Below, one piece after another: positions 38,911 through 49,045 of a stretch of DNA of 64,000 nt. The position numbers and the translations under genes are program-made. The notes under the pieces were generated by a model. That model did no database searches. It was not told the origin of the DNA and was given only the letters and a program-made list of their open reading frames with translations. This DNA comes from Hymenobacter volaticus (GTDB lineage Bacteria; Bacteroidota; Bacteroidia; Cytophagales; Hymenobacteraceae): assembly GCF_022921055.1 (NCBI RefSeq), contig NZ_CP095065.1, forward strand, positions 1 to 64,000, written 5' to 3'. The first letter of the stretch is position 1, and each line of letters starts with the position of its first letter.

Positions 38911-39666
38911 ATGAATAAGCTAACCAACAAAGTCGCCCTAGTTACGGGTGCATCTAAAGGCATAGGCGTTGCCATCGCCACCTATTTCGCCGCCGAAGGG
39001 GCCAAAGTGGTAGTGAACTACGCCTCCAGTAAGGACGGGGCCGACCAAGTGGTGCAAGCCATTACGGAGGCTGGCGGCACGGCTATTTCGGTGCAGGGAA
39101 ACGTGTCGGACGAAGTTGATGTAGCCCGACTGTTTGCCGAAGCCAACGCGGCCTTCGGACCCGTCGATATTTTGGTTAACAACGCGGGAATTTATCAATA
39201 CGCCCCGATTGAAGAAGTTACGATAGACGCATTTCACCAGCACTTCAACATCAATGTGTTGGGCTCCCTGCTCACTATCCAAGCGGCGGTAAAGCAGTTC
39301 GGGCCCGCCGGGGGCAACATCATTAATATCAGCTCGGAGGCCGGCCGAACGCCGTTGCCCACCGGGGCGGTGTATTCGGCTTCCAAAGCCGCCTTGGATG
39401 CCATGACGACGGCCTTATCCAAGGAATTCAGCGGCCGCAACGTCCGCATCAATTCCATTTTGCCGGGCGGCGTGGAAACGGAAGGCTCGCACACGCTCGG
39501 CTTCATCGGCAGTGAGGCGGAAACCCGCTTGGTGTCTACTACCGCCCTGGGCCGGACGGGGCAGCCCGCAGACATTGCCAAAGTAGCCGTCTTTCTGGCC
39601 TCAGATGATGCCGGCTGGATTACGGGGGAAAAGATAGCCGCTTCTGGTGGGCTATACGGTCTATAA
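38911..39666 (+). CDS. SDR family oxidoreductase, FabG-like (251 aa)
   Basis: Intact. TGASKGIG at 12-19, NNAG at 90-93, Ser141/142, Tyr155 and Lys159 (YSASK), ending DAGWITGEKIAASGGLYGL. Classical 250-residue SDR similar to 3-oxoacyl-ACP reductase or glucose 1-dehydrogenase types; family similarity does not fix the substrate. It is 28 bp upstream of a second SDR on the same strand, so the two are likely an operon. Confidence 0.85.
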   Translation: MNKLTNKVALVTGASKGIGVAIATYFAAEGAKVVVNYASSKDGADQVVQAITEAGGTAISVQGNVSDEVDVARLFAEANAAFGPVDILVNNAGIYQYAPIEEVTIDAFHQHFNINVLGSLLTIQAAVKQFGPAGGNIINISSEAGRTPLPTGAVYSASKAALDAMTTALSKEFSGRNVRINSILPGGVETEGSHTLGFIGSEAETRLVSTTALGRTGQPADIAKVAVFLASDDAGWITGEKIAASGGLYGL

Positions 39667-39694
39667 ACTAGCGCAACCCTAAACTGTAAATATC

Positions 39695-40708
39695 ATGGAA
39701 CAGAATAATAATAACGGCGCCTTGCAAACGCCACTAGGTTCAGGCTTTACGGCCACGTCCACGGCCAGTGAGGTCATCAAGGGAATCAGTCTGGTCGGCA
39801 AAGTGGCTATCGTGACGGGCGGCTACACCGGCATTGGCTTGGAAACCACCAAAACCCTAGCCGCGGCGGGTGCCACCGTCGTTGTCCCCGCGCGAACCCT
39901 GGCCAAGGCGCGGGAAAATCTAGCGGGCGTGGTCAATGTCGAGGTAGTGGAAATGGATTTGATGAATCCGGACTCCGTTGACGCCTTTGCCGCCGCGTTT
40001 TTGGCTTCTGGCCGGCCGCTGCATCTACTCATTCATAACGCCGGCATCATGTTCGTGCCCTTGCGCCGCAACAGCCGCGGGATAGAGTCGCAACTAGCCA
40101 CCAACTATGTAGCGCCTTTCCAGCTCACGGCCCGGTTGTGGCCGGCCTTGAAACAAGCGCAAGGCGCCCGAGTAGTCAACGTATCTTCTCTTGGGCACCA
40201 GTTTGCCCCCTTTGATTTCGAGGACCCGAATTTCAAGCACCGAGAGTACGATACCATGGTTGCGTATGGGCAATCAAAAACCGCGCTCAACCTGTTTTCC
40301 TTGGAGTTAGATAATCAGGCCCAAGCGTTCGGCGTGCGAGCGTATGCAATACACCCCGGCAATATTTGGGGAACCGAACTCCTGCGCGAAGCGCCCCTGG
40401 AAATACTGCAGCAATTCGGCTTCTATGACGAGCAAGGAAAGGAAGTACCGGAAGTTATTGCCTCGCTCAAAACTATTCCGCAAGGAGCCGCCACCACTAT
40501 TTGGTGCGCCACGAGTCCGTTGCTAAACAACATTGGTGGGGTGTACTGTGAGGATGGGGATGTTGCTAGCTTAGCGCTTGGCTCGGGATTTTCAGAAGGC
40601 GTCAAGTCCGCCGGGGTTATGGCGTATTCCGTTGATGCCACCGCTGCCCAACGCTTGTGGAGATTGACCGAAGAACTGACCGGCGTCACCTTTGCTACTG
40701 CAGAATAG
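39695..40708 (+). CDS. SDR family oxidoreductase, paralogue of 33752 (337 aa)
   Basis: Intact. TGGYTGIG at 41-48 (the fourth residue is Tyr instead of Asn), the NNAG position is HNAG, Ser/Tyr/Lys present with YGQSK. Close paralogue of 33752-34771 throughout (PLGSGFxAxSTAxxVIxGI, EDPNFxHREY, GGVYCEDGDVA). Second gene of an SDR pair. It overlaps the end of a convergent small gene by 14 bp. Confidence 0.85.
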   Translation: MEQNNNNGALQTPLGSGFTATSTASEVIKGISLVGKVAIVTGGYTGIGLETTKTLAAAGATVVVPARTLAKARENLAGVVNVEVVEMDLMNPDSVDAFAAAFLASGRPLHLLIHNAGIMFVPLRRNSRGIESQLATNYVAPFQLTARLWPALKQAQGARVVNVSSLGHQFAPFDFEDPNFKHREYDTMVAYGQSKTALNLFSLELDNQAQAFGVRAYAIHPGNIWGTELLREAPLEILQQFGFYDEQGKEVPEVIASLKTIPQGAATTIWCATSPLLNNIGGVYCEDGDVASLALGSGFSEGVKSAGVMAYSVDATAAQRLWRLTEELTGVTFATAE

Positions 40709-40934
40709 TTCTTTGTTTGGTGTAATCTGATTGCCTGCTGTTACGCATCATCTGCGCCAGTTCACCGGATGTATCCGGCTCGGATAAGGAGGCAAAACGT
40801 TGATGGAACCGGGCTTGTGGGGCGATATGCGGGACATAGCCCACAAGTTCGGTTCCATTGGGCAAAACGCGGTAGCCAAAAGCCCGGGCTACGTCGGTGA
40901 TCCGATAGACTTCTTGTAAGTACGCGGGTAGCAT
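40695..40934 (-). CDS. Small hypothetical protein (79 aa)
   Basis: Starts MLPAYLQEVYRITDVARAFG and contains YRVLPNGTELVGYVPHIAPQ, a beta-hairpin-like core. Cytosolic. No family recognised. Convergent with, and slightly overlapping, the SDR at 39695; codon use looks protein-like. Confidence 0.4.
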   Translation of the reverse strand: MLPAYLQEVYRITDVARAFGYRVLPNGTELVGYVPHIAPQARFHQRFASLSEPDTSGELAQMMRNSRQSDYTKQRTILQ

Positions 40935-41034
40935 CAGGCAACAGGGAGCAGGTGCTCGGCAGGAAGATCTAACCGTTGAAAGTACCTACGCTTGGCTTAT
41001 CTAGAGCCTTTGAAAGCTGTTAACAGAAGATGGA

Positions 41035-41690
41035 TGGCTGTTGCAAAAGTAAAGCAGGAGCCACCGAAAGGGAGCAGGTGCTGGTAGCACTATCCCCAAC
41101 TCATCTGGCTGGCAGGGGTGAAGCGCAGGTACTTCTTCAGATTGTAGGCCATGGCCACTATATACAGGCCTTTGGCCGCCCCTGCTTGACGCTTCTTGCT
41201 GAGGTGGCCCAAGCCATAGTACGTGATCAAACTACCCAGGACGGGTTCGACGGGTGAAGCCCGTAGTCGCCGCATGCGTTGGCCGACCCGCGTGGCCAAG
41301 CGCGCCAGCATGCGGTCATACTGGACTTTGTAAGGCGTGTGATGCCGTCGCTTTTCCCGCGCCTTTTTGCCCTTGCACTGCTCGGCCAGCGGCCCGCGCT
41401 TGCCCTCCCTGGCTTTGGCTATGTAGCGTTTCTTGGCGTTGCCTTGGGCATCGACGTATACCTGATCAAATACGAGCAGTTTACCCTGTTCGCAGGTATA
41501 GCTGTCCGTGACGGCATCGTAGATAAAGCCCGGGTGCTCGCCTTTGTACCCGCCCTGGGCCGGAATATAGCCCGTCAGGCCCCGCTCTTCCCGCTGTTCG
41601 TAGTTCTCTCCCGAGCAATAGTCAGCATCGGCCACGACGTTCGTGATGAATAGACGAAAGGTATTCAACCGCTGCTGCGTAGCGTCTTGC
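41035..41690 (-). mobile_element. Truncated IS1182-type element (right end only)
   Basis: TGGCTGTTGCAAAAGT (41035-41050) is the right terminal repeat. The minus-strand frame from about 41690 to 41090 encodes only the transposase C-terminal half: DATQQRLNTF, ADADYCSGENYEQREERGLT, QCKGKKAREKRRHHTPYK, LARLATRVGQRMRRLRASPV. The left end and the N-terminal half are missing, and the first Asp region with them, so it is inactive. Very close to the 6.6-kb copy. Confidence 0.8.
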
Positions 41691-41831
41691 CTGCTCCTTA
41701 CGGACTTGCTGCTCGCCCAAGGCTGTGCGAACAAGGCCGCTGGCATCCTCACTCCCGCTCTGTCAAATCCGAGCTGCAACGCTTAGGCGGTATGCTCAAA
41801 GCTGCTCGCTAAAGTAAACAGCTTCTAAGAC

Positions 41832-42593
41832 TTACTCCGGGCCGGGGCTAATGCTCGTCCAGCCGCCGTCCACTACCAAGCTCTGACCCGTGATGTGGCG
41901 GGCGTCGTCGGATACCAAAAACAAGGCAGCCTGGGCGATGTCCGCCACGGTCGCGGGTCGGCCCATCGGGGTGAGCTTTTGCCAGGTAGCTTCGTACGTC
42001 GGCTCTTGTTGCGTGCGGGCGGTAAGGGTAGCGCCGGGCGCCACCGTATTCACGGTAATGCCGTAGGCGGAAAGCTCGATGACCAGGCTTTTGGCCAGCA
42101 TCTCCAGCGCCGCCTTGCTCATGCCGTAGGCAGCTAGCTGCTTGTGCGCTTGGTGCCCGGTCACGGAGGAAGTGAACAGCAGGGCCCCACCACTGCCTTG
42201 CTGCTGGAGCTGCCGGGCGGCGGCCTGCGCCAAGAAGAAAGTGCCCCCTAGATTGACCTGCATTACCCTGAAAAACGATTCGGGTGGGTAAGTCAGAAAA
42301 TCGCCGAACAGCGTGATGCCGGCGTTGGCCACCACGATGTCCAAGCGGCCAAAGCGGGCCACTGCCTCCCCCACCAGTGCCTGGCAGAAAGCTACATCGC
42401 CCGAGTCGCCGGCCAGCGGCTGGCAGGTGCCGGGCCCTTGGTCCCGGATGCGGGCACTGGCCTCGTCGGCCAAGCGGGTATCCACATCGTTGAGGAGCAC
42501 TTGGGCTCCTTCGCTGGCCAGCCGCCGGGCTATCTCAAAGCCAATGCCCTGACCAGCTCCCGTGACAATGGCCACCTTTTCTGCAAAACGCAT
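41832..42593 (-). CDS. SDR family oxidoreductase, sugar-dehydrogenase-like (253 aa)
   Basis: Intact. TGAGQGIG at 11-18, an Asp near the end of strand 2 (LLNDVDTR) favouring NAD, NAG at 90-92, Ser142/143, Tyr156 and Lys160 (YGMSK), ending HITGQSLVVDGGWTSISPG. It lies downstream of an IlvD/EDD-type sugar-acid dehydratase on the same strand. By context it could oxidise an aldose to the lactone whose acid the dehydratase uses; this is inference. Confidence 0.8.
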   Translation of the reverse strand: MRFAEKVAIVTGAGQGIGFEIARRLASEGAQVLLNDVDTRLADEASARIRDQGPGTCQPLAGDSGDVAFCQALVGEAVARFGRLDIVVANAGITLFGDFLTYPPESFFRVMQVNLGGTFFLAQAAARQLQQQGSGGALLFTSSVTGHQAHKQLAAYGMSKAALEMLAKSLVIELSAYGITVNTVAPGATLTARTQQEPTYEATWQKLTPMGRPATVADIAQAALFLVSDDARHITGQSLVVDGGWTSISPGPE

Positions 42594-42598
42594 AAGTC

Positions 42599-42826
42599 TT
42601 ATCGTTTAGGCCGTTGATTATTGCGTGATAAAGGCGGGGCGGGCGATGGGTAAGCCGAGCCGGGTACCGGGCGGTACGCCGGGCTGGCGGCCAACTCAGC
42701 CTGGAGCATGGTCAGGCCACCGTTGGCAAAAAAGGCCGCGTCGCGCACGCAGGCCGACACGTCCCGCTGCTGCTCGTCATGGATGATGCTGGGCTGCTGG
42801 TAATCGGCCTCGCCAAATCGAATTAG
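42599..42826 (-). pseudogene. C-terminal fragment of an unrecognised gene
   Basis: An open minus-strand frame without a start reads FGEADYQQPSIIHDEQQRDV then SACVRDAAFFANGGLTMLQA and ends NNQRPKR at 42599. Composition is protein-like. It lies in the gap between the dehydratase and the SDR and so may be a lost member of that operon. Family not recognised. Confidence 0.4.
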
Positions 42827-42974
42827 ATTTCAAGGGTAGAATTGAAAACGTAGATGCTGAGCGTGCTGCTGCTGCCGCTACCTGTTACAACCGCTACTTT
42901 AGAAACCGATGAAAACATATTGCGGAACAACAAAGCTGCTTTAACCCTTGTAAAAGCCCTTGACAAGCAGCAGG

Positions 42975-44689
42975 TTAGTGAGAGTCACGAACCACTTCGC
43001 TGCCCGAGCCCCCGCGCAGGAAGTCGAAGTCGGCTCCCAAGTGAGCTTGCTGGACGTGCTGCTGAAACAGGCGCACGTAGCCCCGGCTCACGAGCTGCTC
43101 AGTTGCGGGCCACTGTCCTCTACGCCGCTGTAGTTCTTCGTCCGTTAGGTTTACGTGCAGGGTGCGGTTGGGCACGTCCAGGGTGATGAGGTCGCCCGGC
43201 TGAATGAGGGCCAGCGTGCCCCGACGGCCGCTTCGGGGGCGACGTGGAGCACCACGGTACCGAACGCGGTGCCGCTCATGCGCCCGTCTGAAATGCGCAC
43301 CATGTCGGTAACGCCCTGCGCCAGCAGCTTGCCCGGAATGGCCATGTTGCCCACTTCCGGCATGCCGGGGTATCCTTTAGGGCCCACGTTTTTCAGCACG
43401 AGCACGCTGTCGGCCGTCACGTCAAGGTTGGCGTCGTCGATGCGGGCCTTGAAATCCTCGATGTTCTCGAAGACCACGGCGGGACCCGTGTGCTGAAGCA
43501 ATTCGGGGCTGGCCGCGGAGGGCTTAATTACGGCCCCGTTTTCGCACAGATTGCCTTTCAATACCACCACCCCGGCCACAGGGTTGAAGGGCTTGGCGAT
43601 GGGAGCCACCACCGCGCGGTTGTAGCACTCACTCGTCTCGTAGTTCTGTCGGATGGTGTGGCCGTTCACCGTCACGCAGTCGTTGTGCAGGAAGGCGGCC
43701 AGCTCTTTGAGCACGGCGGGCAAGCCCCCAGCGTAGTAGAGATCCTCCATGAAGAACTGCCCGGAGGGCTGCAAATTAGCCAGCAGCGGAATGCCTGCCG
43801 TGACGTGGTTGAAGTCGTCCAGGCTCAACTCCACGCCGATGCGCCCGGCAATGGCCAGCAAATGAATTACAAAATTGGTCGAGCCGCCAACGGCCGCATT
43901 CACCATCATGGCGTTTTCAAAGGCCGGCCGCGTCAGAATCTTCGACAGCTTCAGGTCTTCGCGCACCATGTTGACAATGCGCATGCCCGAGAGGTGGGAG
44001 AGTACTTTGCGGCGCGCGTCGGCGGCCGGAATCGCTGCGTTTTGGGGCAGGGACAGGCCGAGGGCTTCTACCATGCACGCCATGGACGAAGCGGTGCCCA
44101 TCACGGCGCAGTGCCCCTGGCTGCGGCACATGCTGGCCTCAATGCTTTCAAACTGATCGAGGGGCAACTGCCCCGCCCGGCTGGCTTCGCTGAGCCGCCA
44201 CAAGTCCGTGGTGCCAATGGCTTTGCCCTGGTAGTTGCCCGTCAGCATCGGGCCGCCGGATACCACCAGCGTCGGCAGGTCCACGCTGCACGCGCCCATG
44301 ACCAGCGCGGGGGTGGTTTTGTCGCAGCCGCAGAGCAGCACCACTCCATCCACCGGGTTGGCCCGAATGGACTCCTCGACGTCCATGCTCACCAAGTTGC
44401 GGTAGAGCATCGCCGTGGGCTTCATCAGGGTTTCGCCCAGCGACATCACGGGAAATTCGACGGGGAAACCTCCGGCCTCGTACACGCCCCGCTTCACCGA
44501 TTCAGCCAGGTCGCGGAAGTGGGCGTTGCACGGCGTCAGTTCCGACCACGTATTGCAGATGCCGATGACCGGCCGGCCGTCGAACTCGTGGGCTGGGGTG
44601 CCCTGGTTTTTCATCCAGGCCCGGTAAATGAAGCCGTCCTTGCCGGTGCGGCCAAACCAGTTGCGGCTTCTAAGAGGTTGTTTTTCCAC
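42975..44689 (-). CDS. IlvD/EDD-family sugar-acid dehydratase, one frameshift
   Basis: About 571 residues. The start RSRNWFGRTGKDGFIYRAWM and NQGTPAHEFDGRPVIGICNT are typical of pentonate (arabonate/xylonate) dehydratases rather than branched-chain IlvD. Fe-S and active-site motifs: GICNTWSELTPCN, LLCGCDKTTPA (Cys and the modified Lys), SQGHCAVMGTASSMA, and GRMSGTAFGTVVLHVAPEA. One G is missing near 43222 (GGGGCACG should have five G); after it the frame gives GTLALIQPGDLITLDVPNRT and ends SEVVRDSH. The likely reaction is sugar acid to 2-keto-3-deoxy acid. Confidence 0.8.
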
Positions 44690-45008
44690 GGGCTAGTTTC
44701 GGCAAAGGGCCCCAGGGGCGGGTAGAAAAAGGGAGTGCTTACTGCTTTTGCTTGGCAGCACAGACAATAAGCAGCACAGACAATAATACGTGGGAAAGGC
44801 ATACGCCGCACGCAGCAGGGCGCCGAGCAGTAGCAGAACGGATTTGGTGAGCCCCACCCTGGACGCTGTTTAGGGTGAAAAAAAGTCAACTTGCTCTGGA
44901 TCAAGACCTAATTAACTCGAACTGCCGGTATACACAGTAAAATCAGCAGAGGGAGGGCATAGCGTGTAGATCCGCTCTTTGGGCAGAAGTACCCCTAACT
45001 GGTTATTT

Positions 45009-45200
45009 GGGCTGCAACAGCCACAAACCGTCGCCCGTTGAGCGAACACGTCGTGCACATACAAGCCCATGGCGTGAAAGCGTTGTTGTAATTGCGCCAG
45101 CAAGCTGGGCAAGTGCCCGCTATCGCGGCTGTCAGCAAAATCGGCCTGCACCTGGCTGATTACCCCGTTGGTGGTGTCTACGGCCCTACTGCACAACTAA
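45009..45200 (-). pseudogene. Transposase scrap of a second IS1182-type element
   Basis: The minus-strand frame reads VDTTNGVISQVQADFADSRD then SGHLPSLLAQLQQRFHAMGL, the middle of an IS1182-family transposase (cf. SHVITHIHADLADWRDSRYL in the 6.6-kb copy) but from a different element. It stops at GTGGCTGTTGCAG (complement at 45012-45024), an inverted-repeat end, so another element or an end fragment joined there. Confidence 0.6.
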
Positions 45201-45426
45201 TTCAGCGCGCGGGCTTTCCCCGGCTTGATAGAAATGCGGGCTTCCGGGTCGGTGGCACTATAATGCGTTTTATTGCTCAGCAGCTGCGCCTTCGCGTGTC
45301 GAGATCCAACAAAATGCCGCGGCTTGGCCAACGAGCCCACCTGTTTTTTCCCTTGTCTTCGCTATTTAAGCCTAGCCTCCGTATGCCTATGCCTATCCTT
45401 ACGCATATCCTTATGCTACTCCTATC

Positions 45427-48400
45427 TTGATGCCCTCGGCCTCGCCCCCGCTCGACTTGCTGCCCGTTTTCAACGCCCAGCCCGGCGCCACCCTGTTGCT
45501 CTCGCCCGAGTGGGTGATCGTGGGCGCCAGCGACGACTACCTAGCCGCCACCCTCACCGAGCGGGCCACCCTCGTCGGGCAGCACATCTTTGCGGCCTTC
45601 CCCGATAACCCCGATACGCCCGAGGCCAACGCCGTGGCCAACGTACGCGCCTCGCTCGCGCAGGTGATGGCTACTAAGCAGTTCCACGAGATGGCCCCGC
45701 AGCACTACGACGTGCCTGACCCCGCCCAGCCCGGCCGGTTTGTGGAGCGCCACTGGCAGCCGCGCCACACGCCCGTGCTCGACGCGCAGGGGCAGGTGCA
45801 GTTCATCATCCAATCCGTGCAGGACATCACCGCCCGCCGTCTGGCCGAGCGGCAGCTGCGCGAAAGCCAGGCCCGCGAGCAAGCCGCTCGGGCCGAGGCC
45901 GAACGGGAGCGGGCCGAGTTGCGGCGCGTCTTTGCCGAGGCGCCCATAGCGATGGGCGTGTTGCGCGGCCCCGACTTCGTCGTAGAGTGGGCCAATCCCC
46001 GCATGGGGCAGATCTGGGGTCGCCCTCTCGACCAAATTGTAGGCCGCCCCCACTTCGCGGCCCTACCCGACTTGGCGGGGCAAGGCTTTGAGGCCGTGTT
46101 TGCCGGCGTGCTGCAGACCGGGGAGCCCTGCTACTTCCGCGAACTGCTCGTGACCATCGCGCAGGCGCAGCAGTCCTATCAGGGCTACTTCAACATCACC
46201 TACCAGCCTACGTACGATGAGGCGGGCCATATTACCGGCCTGATATGCTCCGCAGTTGAAGTAACCGACCAAGTACGTGCCCGGCAGCAGGTGCAAACCC
46301 TCAACGAGGAACTGGCCGCTATCAACGAAGAACTGCGCGCCAGCAACGAGGAATACTTGGCGACCAACGCCGCCCTGAGCCAGACCCAGCAGCAGCTGGA
46401 AGCCGCCCGCGCGGAAACGGAAGGTGAGCGCCAGCGCCTGTACCAAGTGCTCATGCGCATGCCCGCTAACATTGCCCTGCTGCGCGGCCCCGAGCATATC
46501 TACGACCTAGTGAATGCCGAATATGAGCGGCTGTTTCCGGCACGTACTACCCTAGGCCGCACCATCCGCGAGGTCATTCCCGATATTGAAGGCCAAGGCT
46601 TTTACGAGCTGTTCGACCGAGTATACGAGACGGGCGAGCCCTTCTACGACGCCGAAACCGAAGTCTGGGCGGACTTTGCCGGCACCGGCGAGCCCCAACG
46701 CCGCTACTACCGCACTACCTTCGAGCCCATCCGCGACGCGCAGGGGCAGGTGACGGAAGTCCTCAACTTTGCCGTCGACATCACGGCCCAGGTGGAAGCC
46801 CGCCAGCAAGTCGAGCAGCTCAACCAGGAGCTGGAAGCTCGGGTGCAGGCGCGCACCCAGGAGGCCCTCGCTCTGCAAGCCGACCTGCTAGAAGCGGCCC
46901 AGCGCCAGGTGCAGGTGCGCGAGTCCTTCTACCAAGTCTTCGAGCAAACCCCGGCGGCCGTGTCGCTGCTGCGCGGGCCGACGTATCGCTTCGAGTACGT
47001 CAACCCAGTTTACCAGCAAGTCTTTGCCGGCCGCCAGCTGGTAGGGCACGACTTTGCTGACGCCCTGCCCGATGCCACCGCGCAAGGCTACCTGGCCATG
47101 CTCGAGGGCGTGTACCACACAGGCGAAACGTTCTTTGGAGCTGAAGTGCCCTTCGTGTCCGAGCAGCCCGACACCTCGCCCCACACGGTCTACTTCAACT
47201 TCACGTACCAGGCGTACCGGGAAAACGGCGAGATAGTGGGCATTTCCACTTTTGCCCTCGATGTGACGGAGCAGGTGCTGGCCCGCCAGGAGCGCGAAGC
47301 CCAGCGCCAGCAGCTCTACACGGTGTTTGAGCAAGCCCCCATTGGCATCGCCATTCAGGCGGGGCCCGACCTGGTGTACGAGTTTCACAACCCTGGCTAC
47401 CTGTGGATGGTGCCTGACCGGCAGCTAGTGGGGAAACGCTTTTTTGATGTCTTTCCCGAAATGGCCGGCACCAACGTGGAAACGCTGCTCCGGCACGTGT
47501 ACGAGACGGGCGAAACGCAGCAGGAGCACGAGCTGCTCATTCCCGTGGCCCGCGCCGACGGCAGCGCCGAATTGGAGGACCGTTACTTCACCGTCGTTTA
47601 CCAGGCCCGGCGCGACGAGCAAGGCCACATCAACGGCATTTTGGCGTTTGTGATGGAAGTAACCGAGCAGGTACACGCCCGCCAGCAGGTGCAGGACTTG
47701 AATGAAGAGTTAGCGGCCATTAATGAGGAACTGACGGCCGCCAACGAGGAGCTGCACCAGAGCAACACCCAACTCACGCGTACCAACGTGGATTTGGATA
47801 CGTTCGTGTACACGGCCTCGCACGACCTCAAGGCCCCGATTACCAACATTGAAAGCATCGTGCTGGCCCTGCGCGATACGCTGCCCACAGCCGTGCAGCA
47901 GGACGACGTGGTGGCGCACCTGCTGGAGCTGCTCGACACGACGGTGACCCGTTTCCGGCTGACCATCGGCCAACTCACCGACATCTCTAAGCTGCAACTG
48001 GCCCACGCCGGGCCGACCGAACCAGTACGACTGGCGCAAGCCATCGAAAACGTGCGGCTGGACCTGCTGCCCACTATCGCCGCGGCCGATACGCAACTCA
48101 CGGTCGAGGTCGACCCCGAACTGGTCGTGTTGTTCTCCCCCGCTAACCTGCGCAGCATCGTCTATAACCTACTCGGCAATGCCATCAAGTACCGCGCCGC
48201 CGACCGGCCCAATGTGGTGCAGGTGCGGGCCACCCCCGAGCCGAACGCCGTGGTGCTCACGGTGCAAGACAATGGGCTGGGCATGAGCGCAGTGCAGCAG
48301 CGCCAGCTGTTCGGGCTTTTCCAGCGCCTGCACACGCACGTGGAAGGCACCGGCGTGGGCCTCTACATCACCAAGCGCCTGGTAGAAAATGCCGGGGGCA

Positions 48401-48462
48401 TTATCACCGTCCAGAGCCAGCCAGGTGCGGGCACGACCTTTACCATTATGTTTCCGGCCTAA
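45427..48462 (+). CDS. Multi-PAS sensor histidine kinase (1011 aa)
   Basis: Five PAS-type units in order: about 5-135 (divergent, LLLSPEWVIVGASDDYLAAT), 170-285, 335-455, 500-620 and 625-755. Each later unit opens like YQVFEQTPAAVSLLRGPTYR. Coiled coils (QQVQDLNEELAAINEELTA) precede HisKA with the phospho-His near residue 799 (SHDLKAPITN). The HATPase has NLLGNAIKY near 914, DNGLGM near 948 and GTGVGLYITKRLVENAGG near 974. No membrane segment is visible, so it is probably cytoplasmic. A response regulator follows after 19 bp, and a paralogous kinase after that. Signal unknown. Confidence 0.9.
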   Translation: MMPSASPPLDLLPVFNAQPGATLLLSPEWVIVGASDDYLAATLTERATLVGQHIFAAFPDNPDTPEANAVANVRASLAQVMATKQFHEMAPQHYDVPDPAQPGRFVERHWQPRHTPVLDAQGQVQFIIQSVQDITARRLAERQLRESQAREQAARAEAERERAELRRVFAEAPIAMGVLRGPDFVVEWANPRMGQIWGRPLDQIVGRPHFAALPDLAGQGFEAVFAGVLQTGEPCYFRELLVTIAQAQQSYQGYFNITYQPTYDEAGHITGLICSAVEVTDQVRARQQVQTLNEELAAINEELRASNEEYLATNAALSQTQQQLEAARAETEGERQRLYQVLMRMPANIALLRGPEHIYDLVNAEYERLFPARTTLGRTIREVIPDIEGQGFYELFDRVYETGEPFYDAETEVWADFAGTGEPQRRYYRTTFEPIRDAQGQVTEVLNFAVDITAQVEARQQVEQLNQELEARVQARTQEALALQADLLEAAQRQVQVRESFYQVFEQTPAAVSLLRGPTYRFEYVNPVYQQVFAGRQLVGHDFADALPDATAQGYLAMLEGVYHTGETFFGAEVPFVSEQPDTSPHTVYFNFTYQAYRENGEIVGISTFALDVTEQVLARQEREAQRQQLYTVFEQAPIGIAIQAGPDLVYEFHNPGYLWMVPDRQLVGKRFFDVFPEMAGTNVETLLRHVYETGETQQEHELLIPVARADGSAELEDRYFTVVYQARRDEQGHINGILAFVMEVTEQVHARQQVQDLNEELAAINEELTAANEELHQSNTQLTRTNVDLDTFVYTASHDLKAPITNIESIVLALRDTLPTAVQQDDVVAHLLELLDTTVTRFRLTIGQLTDISKLQLAHAGPTEPVRLAQAIENVRLDLLPTIAAADTQLTVEVDPELVVLFSPANLRSIVYNLLGNAIKYRAADRPNVVQVRATPEPNAVVLTVQDNGLGMSAVQQRQLFGLFQRLHTHVEGTGVGLYITKRLVENAGGIITVQSQPGAGTTFTIMFPA

Positions 48463-48481
48463 GCGCCCGATAGTAGTTGCC

Positions 48482-48889
48482 ATGCCCCATTTAACGAGTG
48501 TGCTGCTGGTCGATGACGACCCCACCACCAATTACCTTAACAAACTCCTGCTCACGCGCCTAAAGGTGGCCGAGCAGGTGCTCGTGGTTGAAAACGGCGA
48601 GCAGGCCCTGCGCACGCTCGTGCAGACCTGTAGGGCCGAAAATGCGCTGTGTCCTCAACTCATTCTGCTGGACATGAACATGCCCGTGCTCAACGGGGTA
48701 GCCTTTCTGGAAGCCTACGTGCAGCTGCCGCTGGCCCAGCAGCAGGCCATTGTCATCGTCATGCTCACCACCTCGCTGCACCCCGTGGATATGGCCCGCG
48801 CCGAGAAGCTGCCCATCGCCGGCTTTCTCAACAAGCCGCTGACCCAGGAAAAAGTAACGGACTTGTTGGCGCAGCACTTTGCGCGCTAG
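48482..48889 (+). CDS. Single-domain response regulator (135 aa)
   Basis: Start ATG 48482 (MPHLTSVLLVDDDPTTNYLN) chosen because it gives the standard receiver start; the longer frame overlaps the kinase. Acidic triad Asp11-13, phospho-acceptor Asp64 (ILLDMNMPVLNG), the Thr of MLTTSLH and the Lys of GFLNKPLT. No output domain. Bracketed by two histidine kinases, so it is likely phosphorylated by one or both and acts by protein contact. Confidence 0.9.
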   Translation: MPHLTSVLLVDDDPTTNYLNKLLLTRLKVAEQVLVVENGEQALRTLVQTCRAENALCPQLILLDMNMPVLNGVAFLEAYVQLPLAQQQAIVIVMLTTSLHPVDMARAEKLPIAGFLNKPLTQEKVTDLLAQHFAR

Positions 48890-49045
48890 CCCGTCCAATG
48901 GCCCGGTAGCAGCAAGAATCCTCGTCACGAACCAGCCCACTGGCCCCAAGGAATCTAACTGCCGCTAGGCTTACCAGAAGTTCAAAAGCAATTCAAGCCG
49001 GGCCTTTGTGCGGCCGCTTACTCGCCGGTTCCGTTCTCCTTTTGT

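Noticed and set aside
43490..44725. 411-codon plus-strand frame opposite the dehydratase
   Set aside because: Antisense shadow of the IlvD/EDD gene; His/Arg-rich with no motif.
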